Part shown: piece after piece, positions 22,889-33,282 of the stretch
How the letters are laid out: each line of letters starts with the position of its first letter
Position numbering within the stretch: position 1 is the first letter of the stretch
From: Henckelia pumila
Taxonomy: Eukaryota; Streptophyta; Magnoliopsida; Lamiales; Gesneriaceae
DNA length: 64,000 bases
Assembly (NCBI RefSeq): GCF_033568475.1
Contig: NC_133121.1
Span: 26,705,374 to 26,769,373 of the forward strand
Direction of reading: 5' to 3'
Made by a program: the position numbers and the translations under genes
Notes under the pieces: generated by a model
Seen by the model: only the letters and a program-made list of their open reading frames with translations
Told to the model about the DNA's origin: nothing
The model's database searches: none

Positions 22889-24589
22889 CTATAAATTTGA
22901 ATCTGCATCAGAAATTGCTTCCTTGAAGTTTCTTGGATCACATCCAACATCGGGTTCATCTTGATCCCCTTCAAGAAGAAGACCATATCGAATAGGAGGT
23001 CTAGAAGTCCTCTTGGATCTTCTAGGTATAGGCGTGTCCAGCAATGGTTCCTGAGGTGTAGGATTGTTATTTTGTATTTCGGGTTCTTCTCGAATTTCTT
23101 CGAGTTCCATCATCTCGCTTTTCTTATTCAATAAGAACTCCTTCTCCAAGAAGGTGGCATTCCTTGAAACAAACACCTTTGTTTCAGCAGGATAATAGAA
23201 ATAATATCCGATTGAATTCTTCGGATACCCTACAAAATAACATAAGCTGGATCGACTATCCAACTTATCTCCCACTGTCCGCTTCACGTAAGCAGAACAT
23301 CCCCAAATCCTCAAGTACGAATACTTAGGAGCTTTGCCATTCCATAACTCGTATGGTGTTTTGTCCACTGCTTTAGTGTGGACGTTGTTCAACAACAATA
23401 CCGCCGTTTCAAGCGCATAGCCCCAAAACGAAGGTGGAAGCTCAGTGAAGCTCATCATGGACCGAACCATGTCCAACAAAGTTCGATTACGACGCTCCGA
23501 TACACCATTAAGCTGTGGTGTCATAGGAGGAGTCCACTGAGAGAGAATTCCATTCTCTTTTAGATAGTCCAAAAACTCGGTACTCAAGTATTCTCCACCT
23601 CGATCCGATCGAAGTGCTTTAATACTTTTACCTAGCTTGTTTTCTACTTCAGCCTTGAATTCTTTGAACTTTTCAAATGCTTCAGACTTATATTTCATTA
23701 AATATAAATACCCATACCTTGAATAATCATCAGTAAAGGTAATGAAGTAGGTGTGGCCATATTGAGTCCCAACTCTAAATGGACCACAAACATCTGTATG
23801 GATCAAATCCAACAGATTTTGACTACGCTCAGGTTTCCCCTTAAAAGGAGATTTAGTCATTTTTCCTTTTAGGCAGGATTCACAAGTAGGTAGAGAGTTA
23901 ATATCAGACATATCAAACATGCCCTCTCCCACTAGCTTGTTCATCCTCCTTGAGGAAATATGACCTAGCCTAGCGTGCCAAAGGTTTGCCGGGTTTTGGC
24001 TATCGATTTTCCTTTTGTTTGTTGTTGCCGGTTTATCAACATAATTTATTGGAACGTCTTTTAGTGTTAAGTTGTATAGATCGTTTTCAAGTTGTCCATT
24101 TCCAATCAAACATTCATTCTTGTAAATATTGCAAATCCCATTCACAAAATTGCAAGAATAACCATCTCTATCAAGCATAGAAACAGAAATAATGTTTTTA
24201 ATCAAATCCGGAACAAATAAAACATCTCTTAAAAGTAACTTAAAACCGTTCTGCAAAAATAAATAAACATCTCCCACAGCTTTAGCTTCAACTCTGAAAC
24301 CATTCCCGAGCCTCAGCTGGGTCTCACCCATTCTAAGCCTGCGACTTCTTGTTATCATTTGCAACTCATTGCAAATATGAGATCTACATCTGGTATCCAA
24401 TACCCAAGAAGTAGTATTAAGAAAAACATTTATTTCAATGTAAAATATAGTCTTTGCAGTTCGCAACTGCTCGAGGTATTCCTTGCAGTTACGTTTCCAA
24501 TGACCGGGGTTCTTGCAGTAATGGCAAACTTGTTTAGACTTGTCCAATTTTGCATGTAACATTTTGCCTTGAGAACATGGTACAACCAT
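22889..24589 (-). pseudogene. Copia-1 nucleocapsid-protease-integrase
   Basis: An open frame of 566 codons. It begins just before the CCHC zinc knuckle (CHYCKNPGHWKRNC). The protease site reads VLDTRCRSH, whereas Copia-2 has VLDTGCGSH, so the essential DTG is DTR here. Integrase has its HHCC zinc site (LWHARLGHISSRRM ... CESCLKGKM), then the catalytic D in LIHTDVCGPF, D in LRSDRGGEYLS and E in NGVSERRNRTLLDMV. It continues with SFWGYALETAVLLLNNV and the linker to RT. It is in frame with RT downstream except for a TAG. The protease mutation, the stops and the missing capsid make it defective. Confidence 0.92.
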
Positions 24590-24660
24590 TTCTCTAGTTC
24601 GGCCAACCTTTCGGCAGTTACATTAGCCGGGGCTGTTTTCGGAGAAGCCTTTTCTAACAC
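24590..24660 (-). pseudogene. Copia-1 gag remnant across an internal deletion
   Basis: The segment reads LEKASPKTAPANVTAERLAE ... KAKCYMQ, matching the Copia-2 capsid at 35135-35250. It then jumps, out of frame, straight to the sequence before the zinc knuckle. Compared with Copia-2, roughly 500 bp of gag is missing at about 24550-24560, and the upstream gag start is also lost around 24660-24740. The leftover short open frame (24430-24660) is a by-product of the deletion. Confidence 0.8.
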
Positions 24661-26609
24661 TTAGAAAATCTTATCCGAACTTAGGACAATCTTGACTTTA
24701 TGGAACCATTCCGTATAGTTGCACCAGAAAGTTTGTTTTGTTCAAGAACATGTGGATTACTAATTCATTGTAATGAAATACTGAGTTGAAACAGACAATA
24801 ATCGATGATTGTTTAATGAATTTACTAAGACATAAAATAGGCGAAATTTATTTTATGAATCTCACTCCCACTATTTTAACGATTTCACTACCCTCTAGTG
24901 AAAACGGGAAACTGTTTTTCTTAGTGGGAATATGGAGTCCAATTGACAAACTTATGGTCCCGAATAATATCAGCCAACCATAATTTTCAAAAGGTAGAGC
25001 CCAATTGCTTCCAAAGCAACCTCCACGTTTTTACTTCATGTCCAATAAGGGCCCAATAATATGACACCGATTATTGTGACATGTCAAGATGACCCATCAA
25101 TATTAAGTTGTGATGGACGGTCGCCATGTGGATCCCCCAATAATATGAGCCGATCCCATGGGAGTTCCACCCAACTTACAACATGTGTCGATCCAATGTA
25201 CAGCTTTCCGACGAACGGGCCCCCCCAATAATATGCGCCGGACCATATCCGCGGGTATCATCTCATACATTGATCGTTGATGGAAGGTAGGAACATTTAA
25301 ACAAATTTAAATTTCCTTTATTTATCTTGATATCAATTTTAAATCATATTTAAAATGAGGGATTTTAATTATAAAAATTTGTCTCATCATTTTTAAAATT
25401 TTGTTTGCTTGCCGAATTCACACAATTATGTCTAAAACATGCATACAACTATAATATCACATATTATATAGGATGATCGATTCCATTTCTAATCGACCCG
25501 TGGTTGCCAATCACGAGTCTTAGTCCAATCCTAGGTAATATGCAGTATGCAATGCAATCCTATTACATTTGCTTCCAATTTACATTTCTTCTGTCTTTAT
25601 TGTCTGCTGGGCCCACCTCCATCTTCAAATCTTGATCTCCCACTAAATCTAATGTATTTACAATAAATAACAATGACAAGTAGGGGATACATTTTTAAGG
25701 GGTGGGAACGGGCCATAAACCAAGCCCACTTTTTATTACATATGACATTCATATTGGGCCATAAACCAGGCCCATTAATAAAACCAACAACAATAAAACA
25801 AATGTAAATTCCTAACATACACCTACAAAATTGGTCATGGCAATTGATCATCCTTATCCAATAACATTTAATTCAAAATTAATTTATTGGATAACATGCA
25901 ATGGCATTTTAAATTTAAAAGGATAAAATCATATTTCATACATAAAATCTTATTTTACATACAAAATCATATTTTATCTTTTTATCAAATAAAATCATAT
26001 TTTATCTATAAAATCCAATTTTATACATAAAATCATATTTTACTCAATATATCCATAAGATCATATCTTATCATCAATTGTACCAAAAATAATTAATTTC
26101 AAAATTCAATTTAACGGATAAAATATTTAAATTTTCCAAAAATTCAAATTTATCCAAAAATCAATTTTAAAATTTTCGGACTCGAACAATTCGATCCGAC
26201 GCCTCGTGGACTAATCAAAAACAATTTTCGATCGGATCAAAAATAGAATTTTAACATATTAAAATTTAATTTAAAAATTAAAAAATAATTTTTCCCGCGG
26301 GCCGCCCGGGACATTCCCGGGCTGCCCGCGCCCTAATGGGGTCGGGCCGGGCAGCCCGGCTGCCCCTAGGGCAGCGACGATCGCTGCCCTGGGCAACGCC
26401 GTGCGCCGCCCTGTGCAGCGCCCAGCGCTGCGCAGGGCCGCGACCCTCGCTGGGCCCCCCCCCCCCCCGGGCAGCGATCCAATCGCTGCCCGGGTTTTTG
26501 CCCGAAATTTTTTTTTTATTATTTTTAAAATATTTATTTTGTTTCAAAAACCGAGGCCAAAATTTTTTTTGTACAATCGATTAATTTAATAGCTTGATCT
26601 GAGCAACCT
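24661..26609 (-). other. Copia-1 untranslated leader
   Basis: A long 5' leader without a credible gene. On the minus strand it holds, in order from the primer site, a GC-rich self-complementary block (about 26292-26497, rich in GGGCAGC/GCTGCCC), AT-rich ATGATTTTAT repeats (about 25930-26080), and three ATATTATTGGG repeats (about 25055-25235). The same plan is found in Copia-2, so these are family features and not random sequence. Confidence 0.75.
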
Positions 26610-26622
26610 GGCTTTGATACCA
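26610..26622 (-). other. Primer-binding site of Copia-1
   Basis: The minus strand reads TGGTATCAAAGCC, the tRNA-iMet site with a G-to-A change relative to Copia-2 (TGGTATCAGAGCC). Confidence 0.88.
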
Positions 26623-26623
26623 C

Positions 26624-28470
26624 TGTTGTAGAACTCGGCGATCAGATCAATCAGGATTGATACCCGGTGCAGCAGAAGTTTAAAATTTTTGTATGGAACG
26701 ATTCCATAATAGGTATCAACCTTACGATTAAATTGTGTGTGTAAAAATAAATAACAATTATAAATTTTTACCTCCAATCTCGAATCGAGATTATGGACAC
26801 CAACAGATTGCTCTGCTTTTGTTGTATATCCCTGGAACTGATGGACGAACTGTTCTTCAATCAGGTCCACGAACGGATAATTAATCCCTCTGATAGATTG
26901 CACTAGAAAATCTATCAGAAGTTTCTACGAAGAGAATTAACGAATTTGATCCGTTAAACCAGACTGTAATTCAAAATTCACAGGCTGGATTTTACCGAGT
27001 AGAGAGGGAGGGGGGGGGGGGCGGCCAATATTGATAGAAAATACTTAGGTTTTCGAAAATTGTGACCTGTTGTATGTAATTTTTGTACTGCAATAACTTA
27101 TTTATAATGTAGGCCACTAACAGCTTAGGGCCCATTAGTCATAAGTTCAAGCACGACAAGCAAAGCCCGCATGTTCAGAAATTAATATAAAATTCATCGT
27201 GACTCCGATTGATAAACCGATTTCACCAATGTGCACAGAAACCATTTCTGCACCTTTTAAAGTCAAGATAAATTTTTCTGAATCCGAATTCAGTGGTTTC
27301 CAAAAATGTCCATCCCTATGTCATTTTAGGAAATCTTACTCCTCTACTCTTAAATAAGAAGTCCAACTTCTTTGTTCATTAAATTTAACTCTTTAAATTT
27401 AACTATCTCAACGGGGATTAAAAATTCAGTACACTGTGTGACCCTCAATGGTTCAGGGATACAGCTAGCCGTGGGCTCACAACTCCTTGTGACTCGGAAC
27501 AACAATTTCCGACTTGCCCATCGAATCATGGTATGAGCGCCTAGCAACATCGCCCCATGATTCCCTAGGTATCACTGATAGTGCCTACAAGAACCAATAG
27601 ATTTTGGTTAGCGTACAGTACGGTCCCTTCATCCAAATATCCCGATCGAATCAACAACCATTGGTATATCGAGAGTCGTTCGAGATTCGATAACTATGCA
27701 ATACATCTTGAAGATCAAATAGTGACATCGCATGTGCTACTAAGAAACCATTTCTTAAATCACATCATGTACTCTGGCCAGAGATTCGTCACACTAATAT
27801 CTCCTCAGATCGCATAGGATATCCACACTCGCAAGTATGTGGTGAATCCTTGACAACAAAGCATCGAATCCTATATGTGTCGTAACTGTACCCAATCCCG
27901 ACACCTGATGACCCCAATAGAGTCGGTAAACGAGTCAAAGCACAGTACTAGCATATAGAGTCTCAATGATGTTTCAAGTAATAAGGACTAATGGTGTACA
28001 ACCAAAACCGCGGACTATATCCACTCGATAAGTGATAACCACTTGGAAAGTCCGAATAGGGTAGTTCGATCATTCATCATATGAATATCCATTTGCATGT
28101 TTCGAACATCTCTATGTTCCTTACCAATGAAACGTGGTACTCCGCATCGCAAATGCTAGTCTCAAACTCGAGCGATCCTTATCCTTATTATCGGACGGCT
28201 CAATCTACTAGGAACAGTTTAGAATATACAGTGACTATAAGATGTGTTTCATGATAGACATCTCCATGTTCTACCACATCTTACATACACTATAGTATAT
28301 TCAAGGTCTTTATCAAAACAACAATAGTATATCACAATATCACAATATGAAAAAAGATAAAGTCATTGCCTTTAATAAAAGTGTAAATAATATTAAACAA
28401 AAGATTGTTTATACAAAGAGTCATCAAAGCCCTTAGCCACAAGTTGGCTCACTGGGCACCCACTCTTTCA
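26624..28470 (-). repeat. Copia-1 5' LTR
   Basis: A 1,847-bp LTR paired with 19502-21347. A TATAAATAA box reads on the minus strand at about 27098-27106, in the promoter position shared by every copy of this family. Confidence 0.94.
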
Positions 28471-29007
28471 GAAGAAAATTTGGAGAAATTTCTTCAGCAG
28501 CCGCCTTGTGTTTCGCGCGTACTCAAAAAGACAAAGTCTGTAAAAAGAGCATAAAATTTCTATTTATAGGTCCGTGCCAATTGGAATCCTCGTAACATTA
28601 AAATTCTCGGACTTTGCACCTAACGAACATGCTCGCGCGCGCATGGCACAGCTCGCGCACACGTAGCTTTAAAAACAGTGGCCTCTAGAATGCCTCGCGC
28701 GCGCGCGCATTCCCTGCATCTCTTTGGACAACTCTTCTGCGCGCGCGCGGGGCAGCAGCACGCCCACGCGCGCCTTGGCTCGAATGCCTCTGGAAACTTG
28801 TACTGTGCAGGCGCGAGCAAGAGGCTCGCACGCGGCTTGTCCGCACAGAAACTCCCGAAAATTGCTTATTTTCCTACAAAATTCAACCAGGAAAGTATAA
28901 TGCATACACATAAAATAAAACACTAATAAAACTCACGAAAATAAAATAAATGCATGTAAAATAAATATAAAATGACATAAAATAATGCATACTAAACACA
29001 CTTATCA

Positions 29008-30208
29008 ACACCCCCATACTTAAACCTTGCTCGCCCTCGAGCAAGACATGCAACAACAAAATGCACAGATAGAAGTATGAATGAGTCATGTTCAAATTAG
29101 CCTCAGACGAGTCCTAAGCTGATTTCCCAAAAACTAAAACAACTTTCGATCGTCCACAATATAGTGTCAGTTGAACGCAAACGTGTGTGTGTGCCATGTC
29201 AATCGAGCTTCATGCAACTTTAAAAGAATCTGTCCTAAGAATGCTTAGTGACCTATGACAATTTAGTGTAAGTGTCACAATATCCAGTACTCCGTTATCT
29301 CAACAATCTCAAACAAAAACATGTACTTTCTTGTGATTAATACGTAACTCCGGATTTTGCACCCGGTATTTTTAATAAGCCCCATTAATTACCCGCAAAA
29401 TTAGCTATAACTAAGATAGGATTTGATTTTCAATCCCCTCATCTATAACCCGGATGGAGCATCAATCCCATTTAACCCGCAAACTTAGCAATGGCGCAAT
29501 GATTAGGATTTCAATCATTGTCCAAGCCCGGATGGAATTGTTACTTTAAAATTTTAAATTTATTAACTCCATGAAATCCGCATACTTAGTCAAGAACAGA
29601 GATTAGGATTTCAATCTCTGCTCATAACCCGGATGGAGTTAACTTAATTTTCAACAAAATTGTTTTAAAAATTTTATAGGTACTCCCAAAATCATACATG
29701 CAATGTCTAACAATCATCAAGAATCCAAAGACACTATCACGATCCACAAACACCTATTGCCGTGCAATGGTCAAACAAACACGAACATCATCAATTACAT
29801 CGCTACACTACACTAGTCTAACATGCGTGCTTAAAATTATTCACGAGTCGACTGACAGCTTTTCATGTGCAATCAAGAGCAAAAATTTAGCAAAAAATTT
29901 TTTCAACACAAGTTCTCTTTTCCACTCAATCATCATTGGCTAACATATTTCATTCAACTCGCATCATTAATACAGACGACAACAAAATTAAATGCAATGA
30001 AAACAACTAGATGCAACTAACGGCACAAAAAGAACGCAAACGAATGCAAACAGAATGAACATGACACATGATAACTAAACAACTAAACACCCCCCCCCCC
30101 ATACTTATCCAAAGCATTGCTCTCAATGCTTCAGAATACAAACAACGACAACCGAAACAAATTGCAAATGAAACAACAAAAAGTGAAACAAAAAGACTCC
30201 CCTGGTGA
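29008..30208 (-). other. Athila-2 3' untranslated region
   Basis: Non-coding region between the extra ORF and the 3' LTR. The minus strand reads AAGTATGGGGGTGT beside the LTR, a polypurine tract (29008-29021). Repeated stem-loops occupy 29390-29640 and are listed separately. A second purine-rich run (TATGGGGGGGGGG on the minus strand, 30091-30103) sits just after the ORF. Confidence 0.7.
29390..29640. repeat. Three tandem stem-loops with covarying stems
   Basis: Three spaced copies share CCGCA..CTTAG or ACCCGCAAAATTAG on the left and CCCGGATGGA on the right. Between these lies an inner hairpin whose arms change together. In copy 2 (29497-29520) CAATGATT pairs with AATCATTG. In copy 3 (29597-29620) CAGAGATT pairs with AATCTCTG. 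Copy 1 (29419-29436) has GGATT pairing with AATCC. Copies 2 and 3 keep the same loop, AGGATTTC. In copy 3 an outer stem also forms: AACTCC (29565-29570) with GGAGTT (29635-29640), and ATCCG with CGGAT. This looks like a conserved RNA or cruciform structure. Confidence 0.75.
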
Positions 30209-31342
30209 CTAATCTTCGTCCTCGTCTGGAATGGAGGGATCCTGTGGTGCAGCCGAAGCAAATTGGGCCGGCATTTTAGACTGGAATGGGAATGGAGGCG
30301 GATAGTGCGGTGCTGCACGAAATCCCGAATTATCAAGTCCCAACTGTGTTGCCATGCTGCGCATCATGTCTTCCACATTTTGTAGATGAGTGGAAGTGGC
30401 CTGAAAATAATCCATGGCATAGTGGTTGAAAGCAGAGCTCTCAACGGCCATGTCCTGAGCGGTGCGGTGAGGAGTGGCCTGAGGAGGTGGTCGACTGCTA
30501 GAGGAGCTCCCAACATGCTGCTGACCGCTATAGAATTCCAAATTGCGCTTCGCCTGCTTAGAAGTAGCAAGCTTCTCATCTACGGTCTTGAAAGGCGGGA
30601 GCCACTCCTCATCGGGACTAAACTGCACACCCGCTTGGCGACATAGGGCTGTGATGGTGTGGGGAAAGTAGAGGCCCACCGTCGGAGTCCGCATCAAATA
30701 AAGAATGGAATCGTGGACAAGAGAGCCCACATCAATCGGCCACCTCTTCGTGATAGCATATACAAGAATAGCCCTATCTGCCTGAACGTCAACTATGTGG
30801 AGTACGGGTAAAAGTCGCCGGGCAATGAAGGCATACCACAATGCCGGCTCAAGTTTCAGAAAACGCTCCAGGAAATGAGTGAACCGGAGGGGATCGTGCC
30901 AATGAACACCCGCATAACACATCTCTCTCAATATCAAATAATAATCCGAATTCGCATTAAAACTCCTAAATTGGCTATCATCCACAACAGGAGTATCAAA
31001 CAACCTATTCAATGTTTCGGCATCAAACGATACAAGTGTTCCTCGGACAAAAGCTTTCGAGTCCTCTCGGGCAGGGGCATTAGCATAAAATTCCCGAACC
31101 ACCGGAACAATGGCGGGTTCGGGCACTTGACAAAATACAGTCCATTTTCTCTTAATAATCCCCAAAGCAACAAATTCATTACAATCCAAAGTTATTCCAC
31201 GCTCAGCAATAGGATTGCGATTGAGGCGAGCATGTTCGTACCTTTCTTGGGCTTCCCGAGAGACGAACCTATTGAAGATGTCCGCGGAGGATGAGAAGAT
31301 GGAGATGATAGGGCCGGACGAACGAAATTGCTTGGTTGGCAT
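30209..31342 (-). CDS. Athila-type extra 3' ORF (377 aa), apparently intact
   Basis: An uninterrupted 377-residue ORF in the position where Athila elements carry an additional gene after integrase, often called the envelope-like or ORF-1-type region. I chose the ATG at 31342 (MPTKQF) because the longer upstream frame runs into the Copia-2 LTR and is artificial. The sequence shows FNRFVSREAQERYEHARLNR, VPVVREFYANAPAREDS, FVRGTLVSFDAETLNRLFD and HDPLRFTHFLERFLK, which fit the plant transposon protein domain with the VREFYAN..VRG signature. The C-terminus is serine/proline-rich and ends in an acidic DEDED. I see no signal peptide or transmembrane segment, so an envelope role is not supported by this copy. 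Copia-2 inserted 78 bp upstream of the start. Function is unknown. Confidence 0.82.
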   Translation of the reverse strand: MPTKQFRSSGPIISIFSSSADIFNRFVSREAQERYEHARLNRNPIAERGITLDCNEFVALGIIKRKWTVFCQVPEPAIVPVVREFYANAPAREDSKAFVRGTLVSFDAETLNRLFDTPVVDDSQFRSFNANSDYYLILREMCYAGVHWHDPLRFTHFLERFLKLEPALWYAFIARRLLPVLHIVDVQADRAILVYAITKRWPIDVGSLVHDSILYLMRTPTVGLYFPHTITALCRQAGVQFSPDEEWLPPFKTVDEKLATSKQAKRNLEFYSGQQHVGSSSSSRPPPQATPHRTAQDMAVESSAFNHYAMDYFQATSTHLQNVEDMMRSMATQLGLDNSGFRAAPHYPPPFPFQSKMPAQFASAAPQDPSIPDEDED

Positions 31343-31420
31343 GGTGGTGGTCGACCGGAACAGAGGCGGCAATCGGCGGTGGCTGACGGTGGTGAGAGGC
31401 GGCGTTGCGGTGAGGAGCAC

Positions 31421-33268
31421 TGAAAGAGTGGGTGCCCGGTGAGCCAACTTGTGGCTAAGGGCTTTGATGACTCTTTGTATAAACAATCTTTTGTTTAATA
31501 TAATTTACACTTTTATTAATGGCAATGACTTTATCTTTCTTCATATTGTTATATTGTGATATACTATTGTTGTTTTGATAAAGACCTTGAATATACTATA
31601 GTGTATGTAAGATGTGGTAGTACATGGGGATGACTATCATGAAACACATCTTATAGTCACTGTATATTCTAAACAGTTCCTAGTCGATTGAGCCGTCCGA
31701 TAATAAGGATAAGGATCGCTCGAGTTTGAGACTAGCATTTGCGATGCAAAGTACCACGTTTCATTGGTAGGGAACATAGAGATGTTCGAAGCATGCAAAT
31801 GGATATTCATATGATGAATGATCGAACTACCCTATCCGGACTTTCCAAGTGGTTATCACTTATCGAGTGGATAAAGTCCGCGGTTTTGGTTGTACACCAT
31901 TAGTCCTTACTACTTGAAACATCATTGAGACTCTATATGCTAGTACTGTGCTTTGACTCGTTTACCGACTCTATTGGGGTCATCAGGTGTCGGGATTGGG
32001 TACAGTTACAGCACATATAGGAGTCGATGCTTTGTTGTCAAGGATTCACCACATACTTGCGAGTGTGGATATCCTATGCAATCTGAGGAGATATTAGTGT
32101 GACGAATCTCTGGCCAGAGTACATGATGTGTTTTAAGAAATGGTTTCTTAGTAGCACATGCGATGTCACTATTTGATCTTCAAGATGTATTGCATAGTTA
32201 TCGAATCTCGAACGACTCTCGATTTACCAATGGTTGTTGATTCGATCGGGATATATGGATGAAGGGACCGTACTGTATGCTAACCAAAATCTATTGGTTC
32301 TTGTAGGCACTATCAGTGATACCTAGGAAATCATGGGGCGATGTTGCTAGGCGCTCTTACCATGATTCGATGGGAAAGTCGGAAATTGTTGTTCCGAGTC
32401 ACAAGGAGTTGTGAGCCCACGGCTAGCTGTATCCCTGAACCATTGAGGGTCACATAGAGTAATGGATTTTTAATCCCCGTTGAGATAGTTAAATTTAAAG
32501 AGTTAAATTTAATGAACAAAGAAGTGGAACTTCTTATTTAAGAGTAGAGGAGTAAGATTTCCTAAAATGACATAGGGATGGGCATTTTTGGAAATCACTG
32601 AATTCGGATTCAAAAAAATTTATCTTGACTTTAAAAGGTGCAGAAATGGTTTCTGTGCACATTGGTGAAATCGGTTTATCAATCGGAGTCATGATGAATT
32701 TTATATTAATTTCTGAACATGCGGGCTTTGCTTGTCAGGCTTGAACCTATGACTAATGGGCCCTAAACTGTTAGCAGCCCACATTATAAATAAGTTATTG
32801 CAGTACAGAAATTACATAACAGAGGTCACAAAATATTTTTGAAAACCCTAGCCTTGTTTTCTCTGAAGTGGCCGCCCCCCTCCCCTCTGCTCGGGAAAAA
32901 TCCAGCCTGTGAATTTTGAATTTGCAGTCTGGTTTAACGGATCAAATTCGTTAATTCTCTTTGTAGAAACTTCTGATAGATTTTCTAGTGAAATCTATCA
33001 GAGGGATTAAATCTCTGTTCGTGGACCTGATTGAAGAACAGTTCGTCCATCAGTTCCTGGGAGATACAACAAGAGCAGAGCAATCTGTTGGTGTCCATAA
33101 TCTCGATTCGAGATTGGAGGTAAAAATTTATAATTGTTATTTAATTTTTACACACACAATTTAATCGTAAAGTTTTGATACCCATTATGGAATCGTTTCA
33201 TATAAAATTTTTAAACTTCCGCTGCACCGGGTATCAATTCTGATTGATCTGATCGCCGTTCTCCAATA
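31421..33268 (+). repeat. Copia-2 5' LTR
   Basis: A 1,848-bp LTR from TGAAAGAGTGGG to TTCTCCAATA. The final CA has become TA here, whereas the 3' copy keeps CA. TATA box at 32785-32793 (TATAAATAA). Confidence 0.95.
32785..32793 (+). promoter_or_regulatory. TATA box of the Copia-2 5' LTR
   Basis: TATAAATAA, conserved at the same LTR position in all five LTRs of the family (for example 47331-47339 and, on the minus strand, 19975-19983 and 27098-27106). Confidence 0.7.
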
Positions 33269-33269
33269 G

Positions 33270-33282
33270 TGGTATCAGAGCC
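33270..33282 (+). other. Primer-binding site of Copia-2
   Basis: TGGTATCAGAGCC, two bases after the 5' LTR. It is a perfect tRNA-iMet-type site. Confidence 0.93.

Larger units (their letters stand above)
19502..28470 (-). mobile_element. Copia-1, Ty1/Copia element with gag deletion, inside the Athila-2 LTR
   Basis: An 8,969-bp minus-strand element with TSD GAAGA (19497-19501, 28471-28475) and LTRs of 1,846 and 1,847 bp. It has a polypurine tract, a primer site and a PR-INT-RT-RNaseH order. The uninterrupted target is seen in the other Athila-2 LTR at about 54420. Its two LTRs differ at about 20 sites by eye, roughly 1%. Most of gag has been deleted, so it would need proteins in trans. It belongs to the same family as Copia-2 and the solo LTR. 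Confidence 0.94.
18700..29007 (-). repeat. Athila-2 3' LTR, split by Copia-1
   Basis: The two pieces 18700-19501 and 28476-29007 join across the Copia-1 insertion (with one TSD copy) to give about 1,334 bp. They match the intact LTR at 53623-54952. TATA box on the minus strand and a CG-rich block (about 28620-28840) are in the right-hand piece. Confidence 0.92.

Noticed and set aside
26278..26589. Overlapping arginine/proline/alanine-rich frames on both strands
   Set aside because: They arise from the GC-rich hairpin block of the Copia-1 leader.
28620..28926. Arginine/alanine-rich frames here and at 54570-54868, 10740-10955 and 39186-39521
   Set aside because: Translations of CG-rich LTR blocks, open in several frames at once and repeated only as LTR copies.
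30875..31294. 139-codon plus-strand frame
   Set aside because: It is the antisense shadow of the Athila extra ORF, with no domain and no start context.
31343..31486. N-terminal extension of the Athila extra ORF (frame from 31486)
   Set aside because: The first 22 codons fall in the Copia-2 LTR, inserted later; the ATG at 31342 is the supportable start.
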